DNA from: Planococcus halotolerans
GTDB lineage: Bacteria; Bacillota; Bacilli; Bacillales_A; Planococcaceae
Reading direction: 5' to 3'
Length of the DNA: 64,000 nucleotides
NCBI RefSeq assembly: GCF_003289955.1
Contig: NZ_QLZR01000001.1
Span: 434,001-498,000 of the forward strand
The notes under the pieces are model-generated. The model was not told the origin of the DNA and searched no databases. It worked only from the letters and a program-made list of their open reading frames with translations. Position 1 is the first letter of the stretch, and each line of letters opens with the position of its first letter. The translations under genes and the position numbers were made by a program. Of the stretch, positions 8,298 through 16,578 are shown piece after piece.

Positions 8298-8332
8298 CCT
8301 TAGTTTTTTTAAGAGGGATTTCGCGAACCTCT
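8298..8332 (-). promoter_or_regulatory. preQ1-I riboswitch
   Basis: Minus strand reads AGAGGTTC, GCGAAAT, CCCTCT, TTAAAAAAACTAAGGAG. This is the class I layout: a stem AGAGG/CCTCT, an A-rich tail that folds back on the stem, and the CTAAGGAG end carrying the ribosome site of queC. Binding of preQ1 would hide that site. Confidence 0.9.
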
Positions 8333-8545
8333 ATTTTTCGAACATTTTTCATAATACCATATTTGACGGAAAGGGCGTCAATTTGTACTTACCTTACTTA
8401 ACTAATAAAAGAATGCACCATACTAATTTCTTTGTGTACTTGACTACATCAATAATCTGACCTTTTAAATAAATCAAAACTGGCCATTTCTATATGGTCA
8501 ACACCCTTTATACTTAAGTTATCAATCTTTAAGGGGGAATATTAT

Positions 8546-9430
8546 ATGAATCAACAAGGAACAAATCGTGTAAAAAGAGGCATGGCTGAAATGCAAAAAG
8601 GCGGTGTGATCATGGATGTCGTAAATGCGGAGCAGGCACGTATTGCCGAGGCAGCAGGAGCTACTGCTGTCATGGCTTTGGAACGTGTACCTTCAGATAT
8701 CCGCAGAGACGGCGGTGTTGCCCGCATGGCTGATCCCCGCATAACCGAAGAAGTGATGAAGGCTGTTTCGATTCCCGTTATGGCAAAAGCACGTATTGGA
8801 CATATTGTTGAAGCGCGGGTGCTTGAAGCAATGGGTGTCGACTATATCGACGAAAGCGAGGTCCTGACTCCGGCTGATGAAGAGTTCCATTTATTAAAGG
8901 AGCGTTACACAGTGCCTTTTGTCTGCGGTTGCCGCAACTTGGGAGAAGCAGCCAGACGGATTGGTGAAGGTGCATCCATGCTTCGGACAAAAGGCGAGCC
9001 AGGAACAGGAAATATTGTGGAAGCTGTTCGCCATCTGCGCCAAGTCAATTCTGAAGTCTTGAAAGTGGTTCATATGAGCGAAGACGAATTGATGACAGAA
9101 GCACGGAATTTAGGTGCATCCTATGAATTTCTCCGTGAAGTAAAATCACTGGGACGCTTACCGGTAGTCAATTTTGCTGCCGGAGGGGTTGCTACACCTG
9201 CAGATGCCGCATTAATGATGGAATTGGGTGCTGATGGAGTCTTTGTCGGGTCCGGAATCTTCAAATCGGAAAGTCCTGAAAAATTCGCGCGTGCAATAGT
9301 AGAAGCGACTACACATTATCAGGATTACCAATTGATTGCGGAATTATCAAAAAATCTTGGAATCGCTATGCAAGGTATAGAAATTTCTACAATCGCCGCT
9401 GGTGAACGCATGCAGGAACGAGGCTGGTAG
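8546..9430 (+). CDS. pdxS: Pyridoxal 5'-phosphate synthase subunit PdxS
   Basis: Lyase subunit that builds PLP from ribose 5-phosphate, glyceraldehyde 3-phosphate and ammonia; forms a dodecamer with PdxT. The 294 residues are full family length. Phosphate and catalytic Lys segments are visible: [58 protein letters not shown]. The ribosome site AAGGGGG precedes ATG 8546. The upstream 250 bases hold the queC leader on the other strand and a TATACT box near 8510, but no matching -35 was found. No pdxR regulator lies next to it. Confidence 0.97.
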   Translation: MNQQGTNRVKRGMAEMQKGGVIMDVVNAEQARIAEAAGATAVMALERVPSDIRRDGGVARMADPRITEEVMKAVSIPVMAKARIGHIVEARVLEAMGVDYIDESEVLTPADEEFHLLKERYTVPFVCGCRNLGEAARRIGEGASMLRTKGEPGTGNIVEAVRHLRQVNSEVLKVVHMSEDELMTEARNLGASYEFLREVKSLGRLPVVNFAAGGVATPADAALMMELGADGVFVGSGIFKSESPEKFARAIVEATTHYQDYQLIAELSKNLGIAMQGIEISTIAAGERMQERGW

Positions 9431-9432
9431 TA

Positions 9433-10023
9433 ATGAAAAGAATTGGAGTTCTTGCGCTGCAAGGAGCTGTCCGGGAACATCTTCAAACCATTGAAGCATG
9501 CGGCGCCAAAGCTGTTCCTGTAAAAAAACCGGCAGAGCTACTGGACTTGGATGCACTTGTGTTGCCAGGAGGAGAGAGTACTACAATGCGCCGCCTCATT
9601 GACCGATACCGATTCATGGACCCGTTGCGTGATTTCGCCGAGACCGGAAAGCCGATGTTTGGAACATGCGCCGGACTGATTCTGCTTGCCGGGGAAGTAG
9701 CAGGATATGAGGAACCTCATCTGGGCGTCATGGATGTAAAAGTGGAACGTAATTCATTTGGACGCCAAATCGACAGCTTCGAGGCTGATCTGGAAATTAA
9801 AGGGTTAGATGCTCCCTTTAATGCGGTCTTTATCCGTGCTCCGCATATTATCAGTGCCGGACCAGACACAGAAGTGCTTTGTGAATACGATGGAAAAATC
9901 GTGATGGCGCGCAATGCACAATTCCTTGGCTGTTCATTTCACCCTGAATTGACATTAGACCACCGGATCACTGATTATTTCATCAATATGATTTCGGTTG
10001 AACACCAAAGCATTACAATTTAA
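9433..10023 (+). CDS. pdxT: Pyridoxal 5'-phosphate synthase glutaminase PdxT
   Basis: Class I glutamine amidotransferase feeding ammonia to PdxS, 196 residues. Catalytic triad: nucleophile Cys in [10 protein letters not shown] and His/Glu in SFHPELT; the oxyanion strand is [10 protein letters not shown]. It starts 2 nt after the pdxS stop, so it is translationally coupled, and is followed by a terminator. Confidence 0.97.
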   Translation: MKRIGVLALQGAVREHLQTIEACGAKAVPVKKPAELLDLDALVLPGGESTTMRRLIDRYRFMDPLRDFAETGKPMFGTCAGLILLAGEVAGYEEPHLGVMDVKVERNSFGRQIDSFEADLEIKGLDAPFNAVFIRAPHIISAGPDTEVLCEYDGKIVMARNAQFLGCSFHPELTLDHRITDYFINMISVEHQSITI

Positions 10024-10074
10024 CTTTAACCTTTAACTCATTTTAAGTTGAAAAATTTATTTGTATATATATTA

Positions 10075-10117
10075 AAAACAGGTGCAGAAAAGTGATTACT
10101 TTTTCTGCACCTGTTTT
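10075..10117 (+). terminator. Terminator of pdxST
   Basis: AAAACAGGTGCAGAAAAGT pairs with ACTTTTTCTGCACCTGTTTT across a short loop. The following 125 bases up to 10245 hold nothing recognised. Confidence 0.9.
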
Positions 10118-10245
10118 GATATAGATAGGAGTTTGCTGATATCAACCTTTAAATCCAAACTGCTTTTCAAAATTGATCATTCCCTTTCCACTATCATAAC
10201 TAAAAAGAAAAAGGAATGTTTTTTAGTATTCAAATCATTTTGGGG

Positions 10246-11022
10246 TTACAGAATATCCATCCAGATTTTAATGGCTGTGCCGAGAATCAGCAGTGCCAAT
10301 ATCCATTGGAGGTAATTCGTGTTCATCTTCTGGCCAAGTTTGGCGCCAAGTGGTGCGGCGAGGATACTGGCCACAATCATGACTGCCGCAGGACCATAAA
10401 GGATCTGGTCCGTGACGATCTTACCGAAAGTCGACCCGATGGACGAAATGAATGTGATGGCGAGTGAAGTCGCAATCGTCATCCGCGTCGGGATTTTCAA
10501 GACGACCAGCATGATCGGCACCAGGATGAAAGCACCCGCAGCTCCGACGATGCCTGCTGCGATTCCGACGATGAATGCCAGTCCAGCCGCCAGCCATTTA
10601 TTGAATGTCACCTCTTCCAGCGGGATGTCATCGACTCCTCCTTTCGGAAGGAACATCATGACAACCGCAATGGTTGCCAAAATGGCGTAAACGAAGTTGA
10701 TGGCCGCTTCCGAAAGAAGCGTCGAGCCGTAGCCGCCGATGAAACTCCCGACCAGGATAGCTCCACCCATGTAGGAGATCAGGGTTTTATTCAGATAACC
10801 GCTGCCCCGGTATGCCCAAACACCGGCGATGGTGGCGAAAAACACCTGGATCGCGCTGATGCCGGAAACTTCATGGGCGCTGAACGCCGTATAGCCGAGC
10901 ATGACCGGGATATACAGCAGCATCGGGTATTTGATGATCGAACCGCCGATTCCGACCATTCCGGAGATGAAGGAACCGATGAAGCCGATCAGGAAAATGA
11001 CGATAATAAAATCAAAACTCAT
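10246..11022 (-). CDS. Sulfite exporter TauE/SafE family permease
   Basis: Integral membrane protein of 258 residues with about eight hydrophobic segments and the two-fold repeat typical of the family; [12 protein letters not shown] near residue 28 and [16 protein letters not shown] near residue 150 are the paired signature segments. Members move sulfite, sulfoacetate or other organosulfur anions across the membrane. The start has AGAGGTG upstream. It is encoded after the TusA gene on the same strand, with a hairpin between. Its place at the end of the persulfide island suggests export of sulfite or thiosulfate made by the dioxygenase at 11602-12729; this is inference. Confidence 0.88.
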   Translation of the reverse strand: MSFDFIIVIFLIGFIGSFISGMVGIGGSIIKYPMLLYIPVMLGYTAFSAHEVSGISAIQVFFATIAGVWAYRGSGYLNKTLISYMGGAILVGSFIGGYGSTLLSEAAINFVYAILATIAVVMMFLPKGGVDDIPLEEVTFNKWLAAGLAFIVGIAAGIVGAAGAFILVPIMLVVLKIPTRMTIATSLAITFISSIGSTFGKIVTDQILYGPAAVMIVASILAAPLGAKLGQKMNTNYLQWILALLILGTAIKIWMDIL

Positions 11023-11046
11023 CTTTTGTCACCTCTTCGAAAAGCG

Positions 11047-11073
11047 AAAAGGGTATCAAAGCGATACCCTTTT
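11047..11073. terminator. Hairpin between tusA-like and tauE-like genes
   Basis: AAAAGGGTATC, loop AAAGC, GATACCCTTT. The stem is 11 bp with short A/T ends, so it may attenuate rather than stop transcription into the permease gene. Confidence 0.6.
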
Positions 11074-11080
11074 ACGGCTC

Positions 11081-11308
11081 TTAGCCTTTCTTGATCCAGA
11101 ATTTAAGGACGTCGCCCGCTTCTTCAATCTCTAATAGTTCATGGCCGCCTGATTTTGCCCAGGCAGTCATGTCAGCTTTTGCTCCTTTATCAGTCGCAAG
11201 GATTTCCAGGATTTGTCCTGATTCCATGTCTTTCATTTCTTTTCTTGTTTTCACGATCGGCATTGGGCAAGCCAGGCCTTTTGCGTCTAATACTTTATCT
11301 GCGTTCAT
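11081..11308 (-). CDS. TusA-family sulfur carrier
   Basis: Small sulfur or persulfide carrier, 75 residues. The single catalytic Cys lies in LDAKGLACPMPIVKTRKEM, the TusA signature, with the later DKGAKADM segment. ATG 11308 follows AAAGGAGAG; a TTG one codon upstream is not needed. The sequence is close to the N-terminal half of the fusion at 13207-13776, so it is a paralogue. It probably passes persulfide between the rhodaneses and DsrE proteins encoded nearby. Confidence 0.92.
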   Translation of the reverse strand: MNADKVLDAKGLACPMPIVKTRKEMKDMESGQILEILATDKGAKADMTAWAKSGGHELLEIEEAGDVLKFWIKKG

Positions 11309-11352
11309 CAAAATCTCTCCTTTTGGGTTTTAATTAATTTGAATTACTAATC

Positions 11353-11550
11353 GATATTCCGCAAAACAGCTCGCTTGCCCAAAACCGTGCTCCTGCATCG
11401 CTACGCTAGCTTCGTCGCAAAGCGCCGGCCGAATTACATTCGGCCACACTTGGCTCGCGCTAAGCTAACTCGGGCTCGTTTCCCTTCGCCCAAGTGGATC
11501 TCAGCACTTCGCTTGCTCCCCAAGGCGTCTTCGCTGTTTTGCTCCATATC
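11353..11550. repeat. Dispersed structured repeat, copy A
   Basis: A 198-bp element bounded by imperfect inverted ends: GATATTCCGCAAAACAGC and GCTGTTTTGCTCCATATC. Shared blocks include TGCTCCTGCATCGCT and CCCCAAGGCGTCTTCGCTG, found again in copy B. An internal GGCCGAATTACATTCGGCC hairpin is special to this copy. It fills most of the 293-base gap 11309-11601; no gene or transposase is present in it. Confidence 0.85.
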
Positions 11551-11601
11551 TAAGTTATTTCTTAACTTCGAAGTGTTATTTATAGTTTATATGGTTACTA
11601 C

Positions 11602-12729
11602 TTACCGAACCGCACAACGGTTTGGCCCGATTTCCATTTCACGCTGAACTTCTTCATCAGGCGTGATTTTGCCCATGTTTGTACTGCGGATATCCTGATA
11701 AGCGTTCGGCTGCGGCGGCAGGTTTTTCGTTACCATGTCGCGGAACTCCTGCTCATCTTCGATATTCAATCCGTGGTTTTCCTTGAACAGGTCGCCCAGT
11801 TTTCTCGCGACGCTTCCATCTTCATTTAACTCATCCATGATCATGAAGTGAGCCGGCAAAACGATAAGCTCGTCAGCCAATTCTGCATAACGGCTGTAAA
11901 GCGATTCACGAAGGTCGCCTACCCAGTCTTCCGCAAGGCCTGCAAGGTCAGGGCGTCCGATGGAATCGATGAACAGGATGTCGCCTGTCATCAAGTACTG
12001 ATCGTCAACGATGAATGATGTTGAACCGATTGTATGCCCCGGTGAGTATAATGCTTCAATTTCAATTTTCGCGTCGCCAATGGCAACTTCCAGCCCATTA
12101 ACCAATTCCGCATAGTCGAATACGACTTCTTCAGCATCCGCCGGCGGCAGGTAGTATGTTGCGCCTGTTGCTTCAGCAATCTGGCGTCCTCCGGAAATGT
12201 GGTCTGCGTGCAAGTGCGTATCGAATACATGCTTGATCTTAGCACCTTTTTCCTGCGCGAAATCCAAGAAGATATCAGCCATGCGTGTTGCATCGATAAT
12301 AGCGGCTTCACCGTCTGAGATTGCCATGTAAGAAAGGCAGCCTTTTCCGATGCGGACGAATTGATACAATTCCCCGCCATTTTTCAAATCGCCGACTTTC
12401 ACTGGTTCCAGGTGTTCACTCCAAGCTTTCATGCCGCCTTCAAGGTACGCCGCATCGACGCCTTCTTCATCAAGCATTTTCGCTACCATGACAGAAGATC
12501 CTTCTTTCGCGCAAACGACAAGAATGTCTCTTTCTTTCGGAAGTTCTGAAACCACTTCTTCGACACCGTCCAATAAATCAAAATAAGGTGTATTCAGATA
12601 CTGAATGTTGCCGCCTTCGATTTTCCAGTCGGCGAAAGCGTCGCCGTTTCGTACATCAAGGATAAATAGCGGCTTGTTTTCAATTACTTTACGTGCTACT
12701 TCTTTTGCAGTCATTGCTTTTACTGTCAA
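11602..12729 (-). CDS. Rhodanese-persulfide dioxygenase fusion (CstB-like MBL-fold hydrolase)
   Basis: Predicted to oxidise low-molecular-weight persulfides with O2 and move sulfur to sulfite, giving thiosulfate; 375 residues. Residues 1-100 form a rhodanese domain with an unusual loop VVCAKEGSS in place of Cys-Arg-x-Gly-x-Arg. Residues 115-300 are a metallo-beta-lactamase fold with iron ligands in [18 protein letters not shown] and [13 protein letters not shown]. Staphylococcus CstB has a further C-terminal rhodanese that is absent here. TTG 12729 is chosen over ATG 12744: GGGGG lies 8 nt before it, and the truncated paralogue at 15774-15926 begins with ATG at the same place. It is part of the CstR-linked island. 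Confidence 0.88.
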   Translation of the reverse strand: MTVKAMTAKEVARKVIENKPLFILDVRNGDAFADWKIEGGNIQYLNTPYFDLLDGVEEVVSELPKERDILVVCAKEGSSVMVAKMLDEEGVDAAYLEGGMKAWSEHLEPVKVGDLKNGGELYQFVRIGKGCLSYMAISDGEAAIIDATRMADIFLDFAQEKGAKIKHVFDTHLHADHISGGRQIAEATGATYYLPPADAEEVVFDYAELVNGLEVAIGDAKIEIEALYSPGHTIGSTSFIVDDQYLMTGDILFIDSIGRPDLAGLAEDWVGDLRESLYSRYAELADELIVLPAHFMIMDELNEDGSVARKLGDLFKENHGLNIEDEQEFRDMVTKNLPPQPNAYQDIRSTNMGKITPDEEVQREMEIGPNRCAVR

Positions 12730-12773
12730 TTGGAATACCCCCATCTATAAGTTTTTTCGTTAATAATTTTTAT

Positions 12774-13169
12774 TTAGAATGTTAATGTAACGTCTGCGTC
12801 TTTTGCGAATTCAAGGAATGTGACCGCTCCGCCAACATCAATGCCGTCGACAAAAGCTTCTTTTTCAAGGCCGAATAAATCCATTGTCATTTGGCAGCCA
12901 ATGAATTTCACGTCAAGTTCCTGCGCCATTTCAACCAGTTCCGGGATTTCCGGTACATTTCCTTTTGCTAATCCTTCAGCGATTTGTTCCTTGCCTTCAG
13001 GAAGCGGCAATTGGCCGTATGCTTCTTTATTGATCAGGTTCAACCCTTCGAATGTGAAGAAGATTGCCACTTCGTGATCACTTGCCGCTGCTGCTATTGC
13101 GATATTATAGACTTTATAAGCATCGAATAATGTGCCATTTGATGCGATGATTGCTGTTTTTCCTGCCAT
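12774..13169 (-). CDS. DsrE/DsrF-family sulfur relay protein
   Basis: Cytosolic protein of 131 residues with the DsrE fold. Segments KTAIIASNGTLFDAYKVYNI at the N-terminus and FIGCQMTMDLFGL near residue 95 are typical; the Cys there is the probable persulfide carrier. The ribosome site is GGAGG. It lies between the TusA-rhodanese and dioxygenase genes, 30-40 nt from each, so it is likely co-transcribed from the promoter next to the operator at 13794. Its partner is probably the TusA domain encoded upstream. Confidence 0.9.
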   Translation of the reverse strand: MAGKTAIIASNGTLFDAYKVYNIAIAAAASDHEVAIFFTFEGLNLINKEAYGQLPLPEGKEQIAEGLAKGNVPEIPELVEMAQELDVKFIGCQMTMDLFGLEKEAFVDGIDVGGAVTFLEFAKDADVTLTF

Positions 13170-13206
13170 TTAAAATTCCTCCAGTTAAGTTGTATTTTAA
13201 AATTGC

Positions 13207-13776
13207 TTATGCGTTGTTTTGCTCCGTTTCGCCGTCCCATTGAGTCATGCCTTCTACTGCATTTTTCACACGAGTGAATCCTTTGTCAGCCAATTGTTTT
13301 GCAGCGAAATCACTGCGGTTGCCTGTGCGGCAAATAACGATTACTTCTTTTTCAGCATCCAATTCCTGTGTACGGTTTTCCAATTCGCCAAGCGGAATGG
13401 AAACTGCGCCTTCGATATGGCCGAATGCGTATTCGGCAGGTTCACGCACATCAAGTACAATTACATCGTCGCGGTCCAGCTGTTGCTGCAATTCTGCGTT
13501 CGTTACTGTATGCGGAAACTGAACTTCTTCTTTTTCTTCTGCCTGATCCGCTTTGCGCAAATAATGCTTCAGCACATCGCCGTCTTCGGATGAACCAAGA
13601 TATTGGTTTCCGCTGCTTTTTGCCCAGGCTTTCATATCAGCCAAAGAACCTTTATCTGTTGCTTGGACTTCGATGACCTCGCCTGGCGCCATCTCGTTCA
13701 TCGCTTTTTTCGTGCGTACGATCGGCATTGGGCATGCAAGCCCTTTTGCATCTAGTAATTTATCTGTTTGAATCAT
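13207..13776 (-). CDS. TusA-rhodanese fusion protein (CstA-like, without DsrE domain)
   Basis: Sulfur-transfer protein of 189 residues. Residues 1-75 are a TusA domain with Cys in AKGLACPMPIVRTKK; a charged linker EEKEEV follows; residues 95-185 are a rhodanese with the active loop VICRTGNRSD. Staphylococcus CstA has the same order plus a DsrE domain; here the DsrE is a separate gene immediately downstream (12774-13169). ATG 13776 has a GGAGG site. The operator at 13794-13807, 18 nt upstream of the start, would place it under CstR. Confidence 0.93.
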   Translation of the reverse strand: MIQTDKLLDAKGLACPMPIVRTKKAMNEMAPGEVIEVQATDKGSLADMKAWAKSSGNQYLGSSEDGDVLKHYLRKADQAEEKEEVQFPHTVTNAELQQQLDRDDVIVLDVREPAEYAFGHIEGAVSIPLGELENRTQELDAEKEVIVICRTGNRSDFAAKQLADKGFTRVKNAVEGMTQWDGETEQNNA

Positions 13777-13793
13777 TTAAATTCCTCCTGATT

Positions 13794-13807
13794 TACCCAC
13801 CGGGGTA
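13794..13807 (-). promoter_or_regulatory. CstR-type operator upstream of the TusA-rhodanese gene
   Basis: TACCCACCGGGGTA, a near-palindrome matching the other five in the island, just upstream of the ribosome site of the gene ending at 13776. Confidence 0.75.
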
Positions 13808-13852
13808 TATTTTTATTTAAAAAATTTTAAAATAAGTCAATCTTATAAAATC

Positions 13853-13962
13853 AATATTCCGCAAAACAACTCGCTTGCCAAAAACCGTGCTCCTGCATCG
13901 CTCCGCTGCTTCGTCGGCATTCGCCTGCTCCCCAAGGCGTCTTCGCTGTTTTGCTCCATATC
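13853..13962. repeat. Dispersed structured repeat, copy B (short form)
   Basis: A 110-bp element with ends CAATATTCCGCAAAACAACT and GCTGTTTTGCTCCATATC. It keeps AAAACCGTGCTCCTGCATCGCT and CCCCAAGGCGTCTTCGCTG of copy A but lacks the middle 80-90 bases, including the GGCCGA hairpin. Confidence 0.85.
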
Positions 13963-14012
13963 TTAGAGACTACTCGAAGCAAACTATAGCAGCCTTCTAT
14001 TTAATACAGTAC

Positions 14013-14309
14013 TTACTCAGCCGGCCCGTCCCAATCTATCATACCGCCGTCCATATTGATTGCATTGTAGCCATGGTTTACAAGAATGTTTGTCGCCATT
14101 CCACTGCGGCTTCCTGAACGACATACCATGATGTGTTCCTGTGATTTGTCGATATCATGCATACGGAACTCGATCAGGCCTAAAGGGATATTAACAGAGC
14201 CAGGAATTTTCCCTGCCTTTACTTCCTCTGTTTCCCGTACATCAATTATGGATACATCTTTATTGTTTTTTATATATTCCTGTACTTCTTGTGCAGTCAT
14301 TCTTTTCAT
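14013..14309 (-). CDS. Single-domain rhodanese
   Basis: Sulfurtransferase of 98 residues, cytosolic, with active loop VCRSGSRSGM and the preceding VSIIDVRETEEVKAGKIPGS. The ribosome site GGAGG lies before ATG 14309. The next gene upstream is the membrane rhodanese (14328), 18 nt away, so the two are co-transcribed with the DsrE gene at 14715 behind the CstR operators at 15214 and 15280. Confidence 0.92.
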   Translation of the reverse strand: MKRMTAQEVQEYIKNNKDVSIIDVRETEEVKAGKIPGSVNIPLGLIEFRMHDIDKSQEHIMVCRSGSRSGMATNILVNHGYNAINMDGGMIDWDGPAE

Positions 14310-14327
14310 TTGTTATTCCTCCTTAGT

Positions 14328-14693
14328 TTACGAGCGGTAGCTTCCCATGCCGCCTTTTACATTAATCACATTAATAAAACCATTTTTGTTTAGGATTGAA
14401 GCTGCTTTGCTGCTTCGCATGCCGCTTTGGCAAATAACGTACGTTTCTTTATTTTTGTCGATTTCACTTACTCGACCTGGCAATTCATTCAACGGAATGT
14501 TCTTGAATTCCTTGATGCGGTTTGACTTAAATTCTCCAGGCGTCCGTACATCGATGAATTGTTTATCTTTGCTCTTCAATTGTGATTTCAAATCGTCAGT
14601 GGAAATGGATTTCACACCTTTTGCCGGTGACATGGCGCGGTAAGCCATAAAGACGATTACAGCTCCGATTAAAACGACTAACCAAGTATCCAT
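14328..14693 (-). CDS. Membrane-anchored rhodanese (YqhL-like)
   Basis: Rhodanese of 121 residues with an N-terminal membrane anchor (MDTWLVVLIGAVIVFMAYRA). The active loop is VICQSGMRSSKA; QFIDVRTPGEF marks the substrate loop. Either side of the membrane is possible, but the charge pattern suggests a cytosolic catalytic domain. It lies 21 nt from the DsrE gene upstream. Confidence 0.9.
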   Translation of the reverse strand: MDTWLVVLIGAVIVFMAYRAMSPAKGVKSISTDDLKSQLKSKDKQFIDVRTPGEFKSNRIKEFKNIPLNELPGRVSEIDKNKETYVICQSGMRSSKAASILNKNGFINVINVKGGMGSYRS

Positions 14694-14714
14694 ACTGTCC
14701 CTCTTTTCCTTCTA

Positions 14715-15194
14715 TTAAATGAATAGATTCACTTGACCATTTTCAGCATCCGCAAGATAAGCGGCTACGCCTGCGTAAGTAACGTCATCAAGCAATTCTT
14801 CCTGTTTCAATCCAAGAAGGTCCATTGTCATCGTACATGCAACAAGATTGATCTCCTGTTCCTGCGCCATTTCGATCAGCTGCGGCATTGTCATAGAATT
14901 ATGTTCTTTTATAACGTGTTTGATCATTTTTGGTCCCATACCCGCCATGTTCATGTTGGATAAACCAAGTTTGTCCGCACCGCGCGGCATCATTTTCGCA
15001 AACATCTTTTCAAGCATGTTCTTTTTCACTGCCGGCGGATGGTCTTTCCGAAGTGCATTCAATCCCCAGAATGTGTGGAAGATCGTCACTTCATGATCAT
15101 AGGCTGCTGCGCCGTTCGCAATAATGTAGGCTGCCATTGCCTTGTCGTAGTCTCCGCTGAATAATATGATGTTAGTTGATTTTTTCTGTTCCAA
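14715..15194 (-). CDS. DsrE/DsrF-family protein (DsrE2-like)
   Basis: 159 residues, longer than the DsrE at 12774 because of an inserted Met-rich stretch (KMFAKMMPRGADKLGLSNMN) typical of the DsrE2/YrkE type. The conserved Cys lies in LVACTMTMDLLGL. It is probably a persulfide carrier paired with TusA. First gene of the three-gene unit DsrE2 - membrane rhodanese - rhodanese; the operator 15214-15227 lies 20 nt before its ATG and overlaps the probable promoter. Confidence 0.9.
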   Translation of the reverse strand: MEQKKSTNIILFSGDYDKAMAAYIIANGAAAYDHEVTIFHTFWGLNALRKDHPPAVKKNMLEKMFAKMMPRGADKLGLSNMNMAGMGPKMIKHVIKEHNSMTMPQLIEMAQEQEINLVACTMTMDLLGLKQEELLDDVTYAGVAAYLADAENGQVNLFI

Positions 15195-15213
15195 TCAAAT
15201 TCTCTCCTCTGTT

Positions 15214-15227
15214 TACCCCCAGGGGTA
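15214..15227 (-). promoter_or_regulatory. CstR-type operator upstream of the DsrE2 gene
   Basis: TACCCCCAGGGGTA, the most symmetric of the six sites, 20 nt upstream of the DsrE2 start. Confidence 0.85.
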
Positions 15228-15279
15228 TTTAAAATGTTAAATAAAAAAAGTTCACCGACTTGAGCAACAGAGAAATTAA

Positions 15280-15295
15280 ATACCTACAGGGGTAT
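15280..15295. promoter_or_regulatory. CstR-type operator between cstR and DsrE2 genes
   Basis: ATACCTACAGGGGTAT, 52 nt from the site at 15214-15227, so two operators precede the DsrE2 unit; this may allow cooperative binding. Confidence 0.75.
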
Positions 15296-15310
15296 CCTAA
15301 CATCCGAAAT

Positions 15311-15344
15311 GAAAGTTCGTCAACCCGAAAGTTTGACGAACTTT
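15311..15344 (-). terminator. Hairpin at the end of cstR
   Basis: GAAAGTTCGTCAA pairs with TTGACGAACTTTC over an 8-nt loop, directly after the cstR stop. The T-run is short, so termination may be partial. Confidence 0.6.
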
Positions 15345-15345
15345 C

Positions 15346-15606
15346 TTAGCGGCTTTTCACAAGCAGACTGACTGCGTCTTTTACAAGATTATTTGTGCTT
15401 TCACCCTTTTCAAGGCTTTCACGCACACATTGCTCCAGGTTTTCACTGACAATCACGCCGATTGCACGATCCACTGCGCTTCTGACAGCAGACAATTGCG
15501 TAACAACGTCGCGGCAGTCGTCGTTTTCTTCCACCATGCGGAGCACACCTTTTAACTGACCTTCAATTCGCTTTAAGCGGTTCTGGACTTGTTTATCATA
15601 TTCCAT
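15346..15606 (-). CDS. cstR: Persulfide-sensing repressor CstR (CsoR/FrmR family)
   Basis: All-helical tetrameric repressor of 86 residues, starting MEYDKQVQNRLKRIEGQLKG. It has exactly two Cys, at 31 (NDDCRD) and 60 (LEQCVRE), the positions of Staphylococcus CstR. CsoR copper sensors carry a His in the helix before the second Cys; here that place is Asn (SENLEQC), which argues against copper. Persulfides cross-link the two Cys through sulfur bridges and release DNA. An operator at 15658-15673 suggests autoregulation, and five more lie nearby. Confidence 0.93.
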   Translation of the reverse strand: MEYDKQVQNRLKRIEGQLKGVLRMVEENDDCRDVVTQLSAVRSAVDRAIGVIVSENLEQCVRESLEKGESTNNLVKDAVSLLVKSR

Positions 15607-15657
15607 CTTTTCTTGCCTCCTTATTTGATCTCTTGATTAATACTATACCATGATTAT

Positions 15658-15673
15658 ATACCCCTAGCGGTAT
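15658..15673 (-). promoter_or_regulatory. CstR-type operator upstream of cstR
   Basis: ATACCCCTAGCGGTAT, 51 nt upstream of the cstR ATG: consistent with autoregulation. Confidence 0.8.
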
Positions 15674-15773
15674 AATTCCAAGTAATTGAACTGAAGATTA
15701 ATAAGGGATAATCCGTTGACCTTTACCCAGTTTAGAAATAAACATTTTTGCGGTCAAGGACTATCCTTTCCTT

Positions 15774-15926
15774 CTATTTGAACGGTATATTGATCAATTG
15801 AACATGATCGCCTTCAATTTTCCAGTCTTCCGATTCCTCTTTGCTGCGGACATCCAATACATAAATCGGTTCATTCTTAAAAACCTGATCAGCCACTTTC
15901 TTTGGTGATACGGATTTCACTGTCAT
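15774..15926 (-). pseudogene. Truncated rhodanese N-terminus (remnant of a CstB-like gene)
   Basis: A 50-residue frame, MTVKSVSPKKVADQ through VLDVRSKEESEDWKIEGD, that ends in TAG after INIPFK. It parallels the start of the CstB-like protein ([32 protein letters not shown]), but no active-site loop or hydrolase domain follows. It keeps a full ribosome site (AAGGAGGAATT) and its own operator at 15959, so it is probably still transcribed. It is either a decaying duplicate or a short peptide with an unknown role; the first is likelier. Confidence 0.75.
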
Positions 15927-15958
15927 ATACAATTCCTCCTTGCCAATAAACCCTTAAT

Positions 15959-15972
15959 TACCGCACGGGGTA
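15959..15972 (-). promoter_or_regulatory. CstR-type operator upstream of the truncated rhodanese
   Basis: TACCGCACGGGGTA, 33 nt before the ATG of the 50-codon frame; one half-site is degenerate. Confidence 0.65.
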
Positions 15973-15996
15973 TATTGAGTGCTAAAAAAATTTGGC

Positions 15997-16380
15997 TTAG
16001 ACTGTCTTGTCGATACAGCCGATCAATCTTTCTTCAATATCCACTGCGATTTCTTTGATCGATTCATTATTGACCATCTGAATTAGCGCACTTGGTTTAG
16101 GCATGCCGATTTTTGTAATGCCTTCCTCTTCGTAAACAACAATTTTACATGGAAGGAAATAGCCGACCATTAAATCTTCCGACAGGACGCGGTTTGCTTC
16201 CTGCGGGTTGCAAACTTCAAGTATGGTATACGGCGTATTGAAATCCGTTCCTTTTTCCTGAAGCTTTGCCGTCAAATCGAAATTCCAAAGCACCCCGAAT
16301 TTCTCATCCTTCAAGTTCGCTTCCAAATCCCGGACTGCTTCGTCCTTGCTCTTGCTTGTTTCTACTGTGTAATCAAACAT
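15997..16380 (-). CDS. DUF302 family protein
   Basis: 127 residues matching DUF302: MFDYTVETSKSKDEAVRDLE, then FGVLWNFDLTAKLQEKG, ILEVCNPQEANRVL and VGYFLPCKIVVYEEEG. The two conserved Cys (in EVCNP and LPCK) could bind heme or a metal or carry persulfide. Genes of this family often travel with sulfur-oxidation and rhodanese genes; function is unknown. The ribosome site is AGAGGAG. It has no operator directly upstream and may be read from the methyltransferase promoter at 17179. Confidence 0.85.
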   Translation of the reverse strand: MFDYTVETSKSKDEAVRDLEANLKDEKFGVLWNFDLTAKLQEKGTDFNTPYTILEVCNPQEANRVLSEDLMVGYFLPCKIVVYEEEGITKIGMPKPSALIQMVNNESIKEIAVDIEERLIGCIDKTV

Positions 16381-16469
16381 TTGTATGGCTCCTCTCTTTT
16401 AAGTACTCATTCTTTTGATAAATTTCCCTCATTAAAAGCGTATAAAACATTTTTTATCGAATTAAGCCG

Positions 16470-16564
16470 TTAGTACTGAGTGAAAATAAGGAATAACAGA
16501 AACGCGATTCCTGCCAGGAACGCAAATATTTGAGATGGTCATAAAGCTTCCAAAGATCTTTCAT
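16470..16564 (-). pseudogene. Small membrane-peptide ORF that appears frameshifted
   Basis: ATG 16564 lies 14 nt after the methyltransferase stop with an ideal AAAGGAG site and begins MKDLWKLYDHLK. In the -1 frame the codons from that point continue as IFAFLAGIAFLLFLIFTQY followed by TAA, a perfect membrane helix; the ATG frame instead runs into a polar tail. A one-base change in the AAATATTT stretch would join the two into a 31-residue membrane peptide. It may be a real frameshift mutation, programmed slippage or a sequence error. Confidence 0.4.
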
Positions 16565-16578
16565 ACAGGCTCCTTTCG

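Noticed and set aside
15774-15926. Truncated rhodanese as another selenoprotein
   Set aside because: Its stop is TAG and no matching coding continues beyond it.
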